A stretch of DNA of 64,000 bases from Neoceratodus forsteri (lineage: Eukaryota; Chordata; Ceratodontiformes; Ceratodontidae), in assembly GCA_016271365.2 (NCBI GenBank), contig CM028129.1, positions 1,010,179,501 through 1,010,243,500 on the forward strand, read 5' to 3'. Below, piece after piece: positions 1 to 11,743 of the stretch. The first letter of the stretch is position 1. The number at the start of each line of letters is the position of its first letter. The notes under the pieces are model-generated. The model did not search any database and had not been told where the DNA came from. It saw nothing but the letters and a program-made list of their open reading frames with translations. Position numbers and translations under genes: made by a program.

Positions 1-480
1 TAGGGGGTGAGCTCAGTGAGCTAGCTGAATGGGTCAAGGATGGTGAGACAGTGTGACATGCACAAGTAACCATATAGTGTAGAGCACTCTTCTCTTGGCA
101 TAGGACTCAGAGGCCCTGTGCCTCTGCATCCATAGCTGCATGGAAGCACAGAGTCCAGAGAGATCTGTACTTCCACAGCTAGATGAGATCTTGGACGTGT
201 GTGCCTATATCTCTAGCCACATGAAAGCACAGAGCCCTCTGGGCCATGTGCTTCTGCAGCCTCACAGACAGCCCCACAGATTCTCTGCATCCATGGCTGC
301 ACGGAAGTGAAAGGTTCATAGGACCCTCCACTTCTTCTGGCAGATAGATTCTTCCCTTGGCACAGGGCCCAGAGGGCCCAGCACATTTGCATCTGTTTGC
401 ACAGGACCCAAAGGGATCACGGTGGATGAGGATACGATTCCATTATCACAAAAAGAAAAGAATTTCATAGCAAACTATGT
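1..480. repeat. Degenerate minisatellite-like repeat, first block
   Basis: Imperfect repeats of a module built around 'cagaggccctgtgcctctgc' and 'gcatggaagcacagag' recur about every 60-100 bp. The block ends with 'gaggatacgattccattatc' followed by an A-rich stretch, which is also how the related blocks near 26.8 and 27.7 kb look. No coding capacity is evident. It is cut by the left window edge, so the full length is unknown. Confidence 0.6.
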
Positions 481-1084
481 TTTTTTTTTTCAAACTCTGT
501 TTGTAGCTCCGCCAGTGAGGAACTCTCTCTCGGCATCCACTGACTGCCGGAGCTGTACCTCCTGCCTGAAGCAACCTTCTCCTCACCCGAACCACCCTGG
601 TAGACCCTGGCTCTGCACCCTCCGAGGTAGGGCCACCCTATCCTCCCAGGGTGCTCTATCTGTAATCTAATTTGCAAGGAGGTCGGGAGGGGGGCTTGAG
701 GAGAGGTGCCCAGCCTTGGAGTGTGGCTGCCCAGGGTCCATGGTGTTTTCATCTATCCCCACCGGAGGGTATTTTCTACTTAGTTACTCCCTCCCCTGCA
801 GAGCATGACTTTTACAAGGCAATGTCGTGTCACAGCTCTGCCCCCAGCATATGTTGTGCCGCCACATCAGTGCCCCCGGCCACCACCAGGGACCACTCCA
901 TGAGTGGGCACTCCCCTGAACCCTCCTTGGGAAGAGAGAGCAGTCCATCGGATGCTTGATTTCTTCCCTCCCCTGATGACCCCCAATGATCTGGGCTCGT
1001 TCCCGAACCTGGGTCGCTGTTGTGGCGCAAGGTGTGGCATCCAGCACCTCAACCCTCAGTGCCACTGGGCTGGCTGCAAACTAC
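480..1084 (-). repeat. 600-bp GC-rich dispersed repeat with tRNA-like half
   Basis: This stretch is homologous to 22690-23270. Both start (plus-strand view) with a T-run and 'caaactctgttt', and both end with 'cagcacctcaaccctcag'. Read on the minus strand, the 3' part repeats the SINE unit also seen at 57952-58200. Because the 22.7-kb copy abuts an L1 ORF1 remnant, the repeat may be an L1 5' region, a SINE, or a chimera of both. Short open frames on both strands are not conserved between copies in any way I can show. Confidence 0.6.
784..1080 (-). mobile_element. tRNA-related SINE candidate (family A)
   Basis: On the minus strand the sequence reads 'gcgacccaggttcgggaac', resembling a pol III B box (GGTTCRANNCC) with one or two mismatches. 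It is followed by a conserved body containing 'ctctctcttcccaaggaggg' and a terminal 'gagggagtaactaagtag'. Copies sharing the order of these blocks lie at 22980-23265 (minus) and 57952-58200 (plus). The family is not one I can name. Alternatively it is part of a longer 600-bp repeat. Confidence 0.5.
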
Positions 1085-1558
1085 TATGTTAATACACACA
1101 TTAGGGTTGGAAAACGCAAAGCAGACAAAGTAAGGAAATGAAAATCATTAGGGTTTGGAGTCTTGGGAGTCTTGGTGAAATTGTGGTGTGGCATTCATTG
1201 GGCTTATTAATACTAATGCCCACTCCTTCCCATTAGCAAACAAACATTATCTCTTGCTTCACACAGGGCCTGCAAGGCCCTGCATGAAGAAAGCTACCAC
1301 TGATTCTGTTAGTTGCATGTGGCGAGACACTTCTCTACCGCCAAAGAGAATATGACTATGATGCACTGGTTTGGAGCTGATACTTGTGCTTTAGACAGGA
1401 GGGCTGGGGGGGGGCAGGGTGAGCATAAGGGCTGACAACCCAAGGAATGCCACATCAGCAATTTCACCAAGACTCCCGAGACTTCAAATCCTAGTGGTTT
1501 TTGTTTCCTTACTTTGTCCGCTTTGCGTTCTTCAACCCTAATGTGTGCATCAACATAG
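1085..1558. mobile_element. Foldback element with ~115-bp terminal inverted repeats
   Basis: The left end 'ctatgttaatacacacatta' pairs with the right end 'taatgtgtgcatcaacatag'. Complementarity continues inward through 'ggagtcttgggagtcttggt' on the left and its near complement at about 1465-1490. The arms are roughly 1085-1205 and 1432-1558. The unpaired centre (about 225 bp) holds no open frame I recognise. This is a non-autonomous foldback or MITE; I could not assign a superfamily because no clear target duplication is visible. Confidence 0.7.
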
Positions 1559-1572
1559 CTTTTTGCAATGAA

Positions 1573-1573
<1 letters not shown>

Positions 1574-1616
<43 letters not shown>

Positions 1617-1625
1617 CATCCATCC

Positions 1626-1663
<38 letters not shown>

Positions 1664-1664
1664 T
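1574..1664. repeat. (TCTA)n microsatellite
   Basis: About 22 tetranucleotide units, with an internal run of 'catc' variants near 1617-1630. Apparent open frames here, with repeated Leu-Ser-Ile-Tyr, are translations of the microsatellite and not a gene. Confidence 0.95.
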
Positions 1665-1865
1665 TATGCAACAGGGGTCAGGATAAAAACTGTAGAAAAA
1701 AACCATTTATCTTCGCTACTATGGTAATAAATTTATTTATCCACATAGTAACTACATCATCACCCATTTATTCACACAGTAACTATATCAGTAACTCATT
1801 TATCTACACAGTTCTCTTCAGAATTCATTTAGAATGTTCGGCCTCAGAAGCAGTACTAACCATAT

Positions 1866-2216
1866 TTAAATGTCAATAACTTAAAAACGAAAAAAGATAA
1901 CATGGTACTGTGAGCACGAAAATTGTTCAGCACAAAATTATCTACAAAATGAATAATGTTTCATTTATATAAACCCTGTATATTGTATATGGTTAGCAAG
2001 AAAACAGAAGAAAATGTAATTTTTGTTCACTTTTTGACAAACAAATATAAATAACTTTAAAACAAAAATGATAGCATGGTACTGTGAGCACAAAAATGTT
2101 CAGCTCAAAAATATCTACAAAATGAGTGGTGTTTCATTTATAGATACCATTTTGTTTTTATAATTAGCAAAAACTGCATAAAATTCAATTTTCTTTTCCT
2201 TTTTGACAAATTATTT
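1866..2216. repeat. Tandem duplication, ~174-bp period
   Basis: Two AT-rich units are arranged head to tail. 'catggtactgtgagca' occurs at 1901 and 2075, and both units share flanking blocks including 'atctacaaaatga' and 'gtttcatttata'. Divergence between the units suggests an old duplication. No coding signal is seen. Confidence 0.8.
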
Positions 2217-2271
2217 ACACCTACCAAAATCAAAATGTTCACACAACATCTAAACCTGTTGCATAAATGGA

Positions 2272-2429
2272 ATATGCAGTGGTTCAGTGTGTGATAATGC
2301 ATTTAATTTGTACAGTTTCCAGTGATCTCTTGTAACTCTCACTCGTGCCTTCGGCACTCGTGAGGTTACTTGAGGTCACTGGAAACTGTACAAGATAAAT
2401 GCATTATCACACACTGAACTGCTGCATAT
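2272..2429. mobile_element. Near-perfect palindromic MITE
   Basis: The left arm 'atatgcagtggttcagtgtg' pairs with the right end 'cacacactgaactgctgcat'. Pairing continues almost unbroken to the centre near 2350, where 'gtgcc-ttc-ggcac' closes the hairpin. The arms are about 75 bp each. It is non-coding. A transcript would fold into a long hairpin. The superfamily is unassigned. Confidence 0.8.
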
Positions 2430-2765
2430 CCCTTATATATCTATCTATCTGTCTATAATATCACACACAGTGGAGCCAGCCATAATGCTGTCCAGTACTT
2501 TGCAGTAAATGACATGTCACAAAATACTACAGTAAAGAAAGGCTTAATTGATATTGAATTACAGTGTTCACTGCAGCGTACTGCAGCATTTTGTTATATA
2601 CTGCAACATTAGTGCATTGTAGCCTGGCTGGCACTGGTGTATTTATATTTACAACATGGGTAGGGAAAAATCTGTGAAAATTGGGTTCCCTGATTGGATA
2701 AAACACACCACATGAACATGCATTATCCCACAATGACCACATGCCTCCCACTAGGACTGCACACC
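2430..2765. other. Unclassified interval
   Basis: Short TATC repeats occur at 2440-2456. The rest is unique-looking sequence rich in 'actgcag' and 'cagtg' words. No gene or recognisable repeat is seen. Confidence 0.4.
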
Positions 2766-3925
2766 TAGAAACATAGACTTCGATGGCAGATAAGGACCGC
2801 TTGGCCCACCTAGTCTGCCCATTTCCCTACCTGGAGGATAAACTGCAGATCCTATTTAACCAACAGCTTATTTCTTCCTACCCCCCACAAAAATTGCCTT
2901 ATGTCTGTCCCATGCATTCTTGAATTCTCCCACAGTTTTAGACCCCACAACCTCCTCAGGAAGGCTGTTCCATGCGTCTACCACCCTCTCTGTGAAAAAA
3001 TACTTCCACACATTTCCCCTGAGCCGTCCCCCCTCTATCTTCAAATTGTGTCCCCTTGTCCTTACACAGCTCTTTTTCTGAAAGATGCTACCCTATTGGA
3101 CTTTGTTGATTCCACTGAGGTACTTAAACGTTTTTATCATGTCCCCCCTCTCCCCTCCATTCCTCAAGGGTATACTGTACATATTAAGCCTCTCCTCATA
3201 TGGCTTCTCTTGCAGACCCTGCACCATTTTAGTTGCCCTCCTCTGAACTGCCTCCATCCTGTCTATATCCTTGCGGAGATGGGGTCTCCAGAACTGGACG
3301 CAGTACTCCAGATGGGGTCTCACCAACTGTCTATACAGGGGGATAACAACTTCCTGTTTTCTGCTGGTGATACCTCTCCCTATACATCCCAGTATCCCCC
3401 AGCCCTCCCTACCACCTTCTCACATTGCTTGCCAACCTTAAGGTCATCTGATATGATTACCCCCAGGTCTCTTCACATTTTTGTTGTTATTACTACCCCC
3501 CCATTGTGTAATCTTCCCCTGGGTTTTTGTTTCCCAGGTGTATTACTTTGCACTTCTTTGCATTGAATCCAAGCTGCCATACTTCTGACCATTCCTCCAA
3601 CCTTGCCAAGTCCCTTCTCATCCTTTCCACGCCTCCTTGTGCATCAACCCTGTTACAGATCTTTGTGTCATCTGCAAAGAGGCATACTTTTCCTTCCAGT
3701 CCCTCTGCAATGTCACTTATAAAAACATTAAAAAGGACTGGACCCAGTACTGAACCCTGCGGTACCCCACTAGTAACCCCTCTTTCTTCAGAGTGGACTC
3801 CATTTACAATTACCTTCTGTGTCCTGTTGTTCAGCCAATGTTTTACCCAGGCTACCACCCTGGGACCCACTCCCAGGCTGGTTAATTTGACTACTAATCT
3901 TTTGTGTGGGACTGTACTACTTTCC
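2766..3925 (-). pseudogene. CR1 LINE 3' end: reverse transcriptase remnant and 3' UTR
   Basis: Read on the minus strand, this is the end of a CR1 ORF2, which encodes the polymerase for target-primed reverse transcription. Visible motifs are 'VTSGVPQGSVLGPVLFNVF' and the catalytic 'FADDTK' near 3650-3680, then 'WQLGFNAKKCKVIHLG', then in a second frame 'VRPHLEYCVQFWRPHLRKDI' and 'RATKMVQGLQEKPYEERL'. The frame is broken between these blocks. The 3' UTR ends at 2766-2820 with the family signature 'gtctgccc' and a 'gtttctagg'-like tail in place of CR1's usual octamer repeats. The 5' truncation lies close to 3925, next to a CA repeat. The clade assignment rests on motif spacing typical of CR1. 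Confidence 0.85.
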
Positions 3926-3970
3926 ATCCCTCAGAACCTTCTCACTAGCAGTGAGATCACTCCACACCTG

Positions 3971-3973
<3 letters not shown>

Positions 3974-4012
<39 letters not shown>
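3974..4012. repeat. (CA)n microsatellite
   Basis: About 19 CA dinucleotides, followed by a few interrupted units to 4024. It lies between two minus-strand LINE fragments. Confidence 0.95.
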
Positions 4013-4014
<2 letters not shown>

Positions 4015-4129
4015 TCACACACACTCCTGGCTCACAATACTTGGTACAATACTTGGTTTTAAGACAGAAGAAGGCATTTGTCCATATAATCTGTCTCCTG
4101 TATTAGTGGGGCCTCCTGGTAATGGTCAT

Positions 4130-5421
4130 GTTTAATAATTACTCATCTAGCCTGTTCTTGAAGGTCATGAAGGAATCAACTTCCACAACTTCATTGGGAA
4201 TATTGTTCCATATTGTCACCCTCTGTGTGGAAAAGTTTCTCATGACATTCCTCCTAGGGAAAGTTAGTTTGAGTTGACATTTGTGGCTTCTTAAATTGAT
4301 ATCTCTGTTATTTATTTTGGGGCCCGGACTATACATTAACTGACTATCCCTAGTTATTTTAAACATCTCTAGGATGCCTCCTTGTAGTCTCTTTGTCTCT
4401 AATGAGTAAAGGCCTAATTGTTGCAACCTGGCCTCATAAGGAGTATCCCTTAACCGCAAAATCATCTGTGTAGTCCTGTGCTGGACTCTCTCAAATTATG
4501 TATGTGCCTGCAAAGATATGGACTCCACAGGGGTAAACAGTGATCAAAGTTTGGTCTTATAAATGCCTTATAAAGGGACAATATACAGCTTCTATGCCTG
4601 GAGACAAACGCTCTTCTGATTCTCCCTAGAATTGCATTAGTTTTCTTAATCAGCTCATTACAATGTGTACTAAAGTTTAGATGGTTGTGTAGTAAGATTC
4701 CCAGGTCCATTTCCTTCTCAACAGTTTTTATTGTTGCAACATTTATAGTATATTCATAAGTACTGTTACTAGACACTAAGTGCATTACAATACATTTATC
4801 AGTGTTGAAAGTCATTCCATTTATATTTGCCCAGTCCTCCAACTTCTGCAAATTCCTTTTGAGTCCTAGTACATGGTCAACCATGCTCACAACAGCCACC
4901 AACTTTATGTCATCTGAGAAATTTAGTTATCCAATTATTTATGTTTGTGTTCATGTCTGAGACAAAGAGCGAAAAGAGGGTGGGTCCAAGCATAGAGCCT
5001 GAAGGCACCTCACTCAACACCTCCCCCAGTCCAGACATTGACCCACGTATACGTACCCTGTGTGTTCTGCCTATCAGTTATTAATTAAACCAATTTGTTA
5101 ACTTGATATTGATTCCCCCATTGGCCAGTTTCTTTAATAGGATGTTATAGGGAACTTTATTGAAGGCTTTTTGGAAATCTAGGAAAAGCACATTCACTGG
5201 CTTATTCTGATCTAAAGCATTGCTCACTGACTCAAAAAACAAACAAACAAACAAGTGTTGGTTAAACATGATCTTTGCTTTTTAAAACCATGTTGAATAG
5301 GGTCTATACATTTGGTACCAATACAGTCCTCCTCCAATTTATCCTTGATGATGGATTCTATGTTCTTCCCCTGCATGGAGGTCAGACTTATGGGTACATA
5401 GGCTGCCACAACCATATTCAA
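4130..5421 (-). pseudogene. CR1/L2-group LINE reverse transcriptase remnant, second family
   Basis: Minus-strand translation gives LINE ORF2 blocks in the expected order but in several frames. From high to low coordinate they are 'PISLTSMQGKNIESIIKDK' and 'QHGFKKQRSCLT' (5400-5230), 'VLFLDFQKAFNKVPYNILL' (5190-5130), 'LEDWANINGMTFNTDKC' and 'EMDLGILLHNHLNFSTHC' (4840-4670), 'IRPNFDHCLPLWSPYL' (4545-4500) and 'RNFSTQRVTIWNNIPNEV' (4240-4180). The protein is clearly diverged from the copy at 2766-3925, so this is a separate family. Several stops and frameshifts make it inactive. Confidence 0.8.
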
Positions 5422-5884
5422 ATAAATCTATATAGCTGTCCCACACTGCAAACAGTTTCCAGATGGCACTCACTCAGGCTTGCGTCTACACTTCTGAAGC
5501 AGCCAACTCACTCGCTGTTCTCGCTCTGCACTCAGCGGCTTCTTTTACACAGTATTAACTAAACTCATCTTAAAACCCCACAGCTTACATCCTTTTGAAG
5601 AAAACATTCCTGATCGGAAAATTTTGGTAGCATTTTGCTTAGCACAATGAACACCGCTCGGTCACATTACACTGAAAGCCAAAAGTGAAAGTCATTACAC
5701 CTTAAACAGTGTAAAAATGGCAGAATCAGCCAGATAACTTTTTTAATCACATTTTACCTACAACATGACAAGATCAACCAGATCACCTAAATACAAATCC
5801 AATTTTTGCCATTCAAGAACAGGATCAACCAGATCACCTAAATAAAACTTTAATTTCTGCCAGACAAGGACTACTTTATGCCCC
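5422..5884. other. Unclassified interval with a short tandem duplication
   Basis: No element is recognised. At about 5766-5875 the block 'gatcaaccagatcaccta' occurs twice about 60 bp apart, with similar flanks, so a short tandem duplication is present. Composition is otherwise AT-rich. Confidence 0.45.
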
Positions 5885-6021
5885 CCCCAAAATATTTTTT
5901 TATACTTTATTCAAAATTTTACATTACATCTCATTTCATGCATCCAGACACTTTCAATTGTATAATTTTTCAAGTTCTGTAGTATTATACATTCTCTGTC
6001 TTGATATTTCTAAGCCTATTG

Positions 6022-6096
<75 letters not shown>

Positions 6097-9050
6097 CACA
6101 TAAAAACTTAACACACAAATCAAATTAGACAAGAACAAACTATGGGGGTTGTACTTATACTCTATGCCTAATTTAATGTTTCTGACTTTCCATTTTTATC
6201 TCATAGATTAAGTGGTACGGTTGTCAACTGGATGGACAGGGTAAGCTACAGGGGACACCACCTCTTTATATCTATAATACATATGTAACTTCAGGTCCCC
6301 AACCTCTCCCTTCTTCTTATTCAATTCACAGGGAGGATGTCTCTACCTCCTTTGACATTCATATCTTGATTTCCCTTAGACATGGTCCATCTAGACCATC
6401 TATCAAAATATGCTTCACCCCTATCCTGAATCTGGAATGTTATTCTCTCCCACTCTGCAATGTCATCTACCACTTCTTCCCATTCCTTGATTGTTGGGGG
6501 TGTTGCTTTTAACCATTTTCGTGTGGTTGTTTTCAAAGCTGCTACTTTTAGGATATTCCAAAGGAAGATGGATTCTTTTCCATTTATTGCTGTTGGTTTG
6601 AGTCCTAGTATCAAGTGTGTTGCTATTATGTCTTCTGTTATTGCAAAAATCCCTCCTAATCACCGTATAATGTTGCACCAGAAGGTTCTTAGTTTCTCAC
6701 AGGTTCAGAAGATGTGTGTGTGAGTTCCCACCATTTCCCCACACCCTCTCCAGCACTCCCCTGTAGGGGTGGTGTCCCATTTAACTTTGATGGCAGGGAC
6801 TGCAAAATATCTAATTTTGACCTTCCACCAGTACTCATGCCATCTTGGAGTGGTTACCATTTTAAATGATTTTTTTCAAATTACATCCCATTCTTTCTGT
6901 GTGAGTTGTACATTAAGATCCCTTTCACATTTGTTCTCTACTACTGTTACTATGTGTTATGAATCTTGTATTAGAAATGGATATAAAAGCAAAATTGCAC
7001 CATTCTGTTGACTGAATCCAATGTTAAAGCCTCTCTCGGCCTCATCTGAGTACCCCCCTATGCCTTCTGAGACTTTGCATAACAAAATCTTGAATTTGGA
7101 AATAATGGAATCTATCCCTGTTATGCCACTCAAATGCTGCCTTCAGCTCTTCAAATGTTTTAGAAATGTCTCCTCTGAGACATTGTTGTGGAAACTGTAC
7201 TCCTACTTTTCTCTATCTTTTGAACCAGAGATCCATTTTATTTGGTGCAAAATTACTATCCCAGGCTAGCCATCTATACTTCTAGGCTTGTTCTTTTATT
7301 CTTGCCTAATTAGCTGTTTTGTCCCATGTCTGTACGGCAAGCTCCAAGGCCGTCAGATATGTTTTGTCCCTAGAGCGACGGAAGGAATCATCAAATAGAA
7401 GGGACGATAGAGGGTATTTCTCCTCTATATGACATTCCATTTTTTTCCACTGGGATTTATAATTGTGAATTCCCCATTGCAGTGCTATCTTCATTTGGGT
7501 GGCTAATCAATAGTATTCTAGGTGGGGTAGTGCCCACTCACCTCATTCTTTCCTGGTGAGGAGTAAGGAGCTTCGAATCTTTGGGTGATGAGCAGCACAT
7601 ATAAATTTATATATCTTTCTCTGCTCCTCTGCAAACCCATGTTTGGTTAAGGGCACTGGGACACATTGAAAGATATACAAATATCTAGGAAGTACAGTAC
7701 ATTAATTTTTATTGTTTGTATTCGGGAGTACAGTTGGGGTGGGAGGAGGGATCATCTCCAGAAATCTTCCTTTAATGTTTGTATCAGTGGGAAGTAATTA
7801 TCTTGGTATAGCATTGTATTCATGGGTCTCAAAAAGACCCCTAAATATTTTAATTTTTGTAGGCCCCATTTCATTAGGTATCTGTCTTGCATTCCTCTAG
7901 AAGGGGTATAACTGATGGTCAGGATTTCTGTCTTCGATTCATTTAAGGTATACCCAGAGGGTGCTGAGAATTCCTGTATGTGTCATTCTCTTGTTTAATG
8001 AGTTTTTGGGGGCTCTAAGGTATAAAACACATCATCAGCATAAAGTACTATTTTATGTTCTGTTGGGCCTATTGGTATTCCTTTAATCTAAAGGTCTTGT
8101 CTAATTCTTTGAGCTAGGGGTTTTATGTATAGGGCAAAAAGTATAGGAGGCAATAGGCAGCCCTGTCTTGTCCCACGGAATAACTTGAAACTAGCAGTAA
8201 GATGGCTATTAGCTCAAACAAAGGCCTTCAGGGCTTGATATAAGACATGTATAAAGTCTATAAAGGCAGAGGAGAACCCAAACCAGGCAAGAGTCCCATA
8301 GAGGTAACTCCAGTCAACGTGATCAAATGCTTTTTCAGCATCCAAACCCATGATAACGGTTGGGGTTTTATGGGAGTTAACATGGTCAATTATTATTTAT
8401 GGTTCTTCTTACATTATCTGAGGCCTGTCTCTCTGCTACAAAACCTGTTTGGTCCATATTTATTATATTTGGTATTATTTTCTCTAGTCTCTTAGATATA
8501 ATGGCTGTTGGAAATTTGTAATCAATATTTAGAATTTTGATAGGTCTGTATGATAGACATTGCATGGAGTCCATGCCTGGCTTGAGTATCACTGAAATTA
8601 CTGCATAATTCCATGAGCGAGGCAATTTTCTTTCCTCTGCCAATGCTTGTTGATAAGTTGCCCTCAGAAGGGGGGCCATGTCTTCTGCAAATATCTTGTA
8701 GAACTCCAATGTTAAGCCATCCGACTCTGGGCATTTTCCAGTTTTACTATCCTTTATGATATGTGTTAGTTCTCCTATAGATTTGGGAGCTCATAACATT
8801 GTGTTCTGCTCTTCCATCACCTGTGGTAGGTGTAGTTGTGATTAATAATTATCAGTCTGGAGTTTGCCCCTGCCTTGTTTTATGGAGTGTTTCATAATAA
8901 TATTTGAAGGTATCTACCACCTGCTCAGTTCCGGTAACATATTGTTTTGTACTCATGTGTTTCTGGGGATACAAACCTTAGCCCTCTGCTTTCTCAGTTT
9001 ACATACCATAACTTAAGAGCACAAGGACCTTAATATCTTTGCCATAAATA
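5885..9050 (-). pseudogene. Tx1-type L1 LINE ORF2: reverse transcriptase and C-terminal part
   Basis: This is the 3' half of an L1-type LINE on the minus strand. Seen from 5' to 3' are the RT fingers 'KLPRSWNYAVISVILKPG' and 'YRPIKILNIDYKFPTAIISK' (8640-8500), 'IINMDQTGFVAERQA' (8470-8420), the catalytic core 'HKIVLYADDVFYTLE' at about 8055-8010, and a long C-terminal region with 'SLFLWNILKVAALKTTTRKWL'-like sequence at 6600-6500. The frame shifts repeatedly. The element continues upstream at 11744-12476 after a transposon insertion. A (CTTT)n tract lies in its 3' UTR. The motifs resemble the Tx1 branch of L1, which is known for target-specific insertion in Xenopus; no target preference can be judged here. 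Confidence 0.8.
6022..6096. repeat. (CTTT)n microsatellite
   Basis: About 18 uninterrupted tetranucleotide units, on the 3' UTR side of the minus-strand L1. Long pure tracts like this are unstable in length. Confidence 0.95.
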
Positions 9051-9052
9051 TA

Positions 9053-11741
9053 CAGTCAAACCCGCTTAAACACATAGCCTTGGAACGTCGTTTAAGTGGG
9101 TTATGCAGCTCTGCAATCTTGTTGATTTAATACTTTGCAGTGGTCTGGTTGACAACAGGCTGTGACCAGGGTAGTAGCAGTTTGAGTTTGAGGGTGGAAG
9201 CCATGTTATTTTATTTAATATTTACTGAGTTCAAGGGTGGAAGGCATGCTATTTCATGTACTGTAACACTGTTCATTATTTACCGAGTTCAAGGGTGGAA
9301 AGCTACTGTACTGTATGGAACTGTATCAGAACAAATGCTGGTGCTTGGCAACAGTGTTTGTGCTTTTCTGTATATTGGTGCATGAAGTGTTAAAATCTGG
9401 CAGTAGCTTTATTTTGTGCCTTGCTTTTTTAAAAAAGGAGAGGGTGCTCACGTAAGTGTCTGAGTACTGTGGGGGACTGGTGCTTGAACTGTTAAAGCAG
9501 ACTGTAACTTTATTTAAGTTTAATCAGTGCCATCTGTATTTAAAGGGTTAAAATGGTCTGTCACTTTAAACTGCCTTTTTGCTCTTTCAGTGCCCTGTTG
9601 CAGACATTCTGAAGTTCATAAAATGCTTTGTAATCTTCTTCACCTTATGGTGTCAGCCATCATGCCACAGAGAACAGAACTTAGAGATCTGCCAGATTCA
9701 CACTGAGAGGAAATTTTTTAACAGGTGATTACCTTCAATTGAGTATGAGGAGGAGGACCATGGAAATGTATCTATCCTAAATAGATACTTCTGCTCAGTA
9801 TTTACTGAGGAGAAGGTGGGGCAGTACCCACAGCTCAGCACCATGGACACAGGGGGGAGAGAGGTGTGCACTAGTCTCTTCACAAAAGAAAGGGTCCTAC
9901 AAGAGCTCAATAAGCTCAGGGTGGACAAGGCAATGGGACCTGATGGCATATATTCCAGGGTAATAAAGGAGCTAAGGGGGGAACTAGCAGAGCCATTATC
10001 AGAATTGTTTAGTGAGTCTCTGAGCACAGGAGAGATCCCAGAAGACTGGAGAAGGGCTCATGTGATCCCGTTCCACAAGACTGGTAGCAGGGAGGAGGCA
10101 GGGAACTACAGACCAGTCAATCTTACCTCAGTAGTGGGCAAGATTATGGAGGCACTCCTTAAGGAAAGGATAGTGCAACACCTGGAATCCATAGGAGCAC
10201 AGGATCCAAGACAGCATGGGTTTACAACAGGAAGGTCCTGTCAAAATAATCTCATAGATTTCCTTGACTGGGTTACTAGAGTGGTGGACCAAGGGGATGC
10301 AGTTGATGTTGCCTACCTTGACTTCAATAAAGCTTTCGATACTGTTCCACATAGAAGATTGATTAATAAGCTGAGTAGGCTTGGGGTGGGTCAGAGGTTG
10401 GTCAACTGGGTAGCAAACTGGTTGGCAGGCAGAAAACAGAGAGTGATGATAAATGGTATTCAGTCAGAAGAGATGCAAGTCACAAGTGGGGTACCTCAGG
10501 GGTAAGTCCTGGGGCCAGTCCTCTTCAATATCTTCATCAGTGACATTGCAGATGGACTGGAGGGTAAGGTTTGTCTGTTTGCAGATGACACCAAGATCTG
10601 CAACAGAGTATATGATCCAGATGGGGTGGGCAGAATAAGAGATCTGGATAAATTGGCAAAATGGTGGGAAGAGTGGCAACTGGGGTTTAACGCAAAGAAG
10701 TGCAAGATCATGCACATAGGGAAGAGAAACCCTGAAGCCACCTATAGGTTGGGAAGGGAGTTGCTGGCAGTCACAAAGAAGAAAGAGACTTGGGCATCAT
10801 CATCACAGATGACCTGAAATCATCCAAGCAGACCACTAAAGCAATAGGTAAGGCTAGGGGATGTTAGGGTATATTAGTAGGGGTATCACACATCATAAAA
10901 GGGGGGGTAATAATCCCTCTTTGCAAGACACTGGTTAGGCCCCATCTGGAGTACTGCGTGCAGTACTGGAGGCCACACCTTCACAAGGACATCAACCAAA
11001 CTGAGGCAGTCCAGAGAAGGGCAACCAAAATGGTGCAGGGACTGCATCAGAAAACATATGAAGACAAATTAACAGAACTCAACATGTATACCCTAGAGCA
11101 AAGGAGGGAGAGAGGTGATATGATTGAAACATTCAAACACCTTAAAGGCATTAACAAGGTGAAAGAGTCTAACATGTTTCAATATAAGAAAAAATAGCAG
11201 GATAAGAGGACACAGCATGAGATTAGAGGGAGGCCGATTAAGGGGTAATGTGAGGAAGTTCTTTTTCACAGAAAGGATGGTGGATGCATGGAATGGCCTA
11301 CCTCAGAAAGTGGTGAATATGAATACAGTGCAGGGCTTCAAACAGGCATGGGATAGACATAAGGGAGCAATACAGATAAGTATGAATAGATAGGCCATTG
11401 ACAGAGCAAAGACTGATGGCACATTAAAAAGGTAGAAAAAGAAATGGGCAGACTAGATGGGCCTTGTGGTCCTTATCTGCCGTCAACTTCTGTGTTTCTA
11501 TGTTTCTATGTAATTGACAACACCCTGATAGAGGGGGGATGGGAAATGGAGTGTGAATGGCCATGATGGGTGAAAAGCAGTTGAACAGCAGTGCAAAAGT
11601 ATGCATTTATGCAGGCCACTTAAATGCATTTAAGTGAGCCTCGTGTAATGGACATCATAGGAAAAGAATCAGGGAATGTAAAAAATATACATTTATGCAG
11701 GATTTGCATATAAGCGGTATGTGATTAAATGGGCTCTACTG
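9053..11741. mobile_element. Non-autonomous Tigger-like DNA transposon, split by a CR1
   Basis: The left terminus 'cagtcaaacccgcttaaaca' matches the complement of the right terminus ('cagtagagcccatttaatca' on the minus strand). TA flanks both sides (9051-9052 and 11742-11743), the expected target duplication. The ends resemble those of the larger Tigger at 14559-18648. Internal sequence includes three decayed copies of 'gttcaagggtggaag' at about 9190-9300, and no transposase. Removing 9743-11511 (a CR1) leaves about 0.9 kb. The element sits in a minus-strand L1 whose reading frame is on both sides. Confidence 0.75.
9743..11511 (+). pseudogene. 5'-truncated CR1 LINE with reverse transcriptase
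   Basis: A CR1 ORF2 lacking its endonuclease part. In order are 'KAMGPDGIYSRVIKEL' (9927-9975), 'RPVNLTSVVGKIMEALLKER' (10110-10165), 'QHGFTTGRSCQNNLIDF' (10210-10265), 'VAYLDFNKAFDTVPHRRLI' (10308-10365) and 'VTSGVPQG' ending at a stop at 10503. The next bases still read 'VLGPVLFNIFISDIADGLEG' and the catalytic 'FADDTKICN' (10580-10605), so a single nonsense codon breaks the core. Further frameshifts follow near 10780. The 3' end carries the family's 'tttctatg' octamers (11494-11510). The six bases 'aattga' at 9737-9742 recur at 11512-11517 and are probably the target duplication. Confidence 0.9.
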
Positions 11742-11743
11742 TA

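Noticed and set aside
1501..1879. Frames rich in Leu-Ser-Ile-Tyr
   Set aside because: They are translations of the TCTA microsatellite.
2901..4135. Long plus-strand open frames (221 and 202 codons)
   Set aside because: They are antisense to a CR1 reverse transcriptase whose minus-strand motifs (SGVPQGS, FADD) are clear. The plus-strand translations show no domain.
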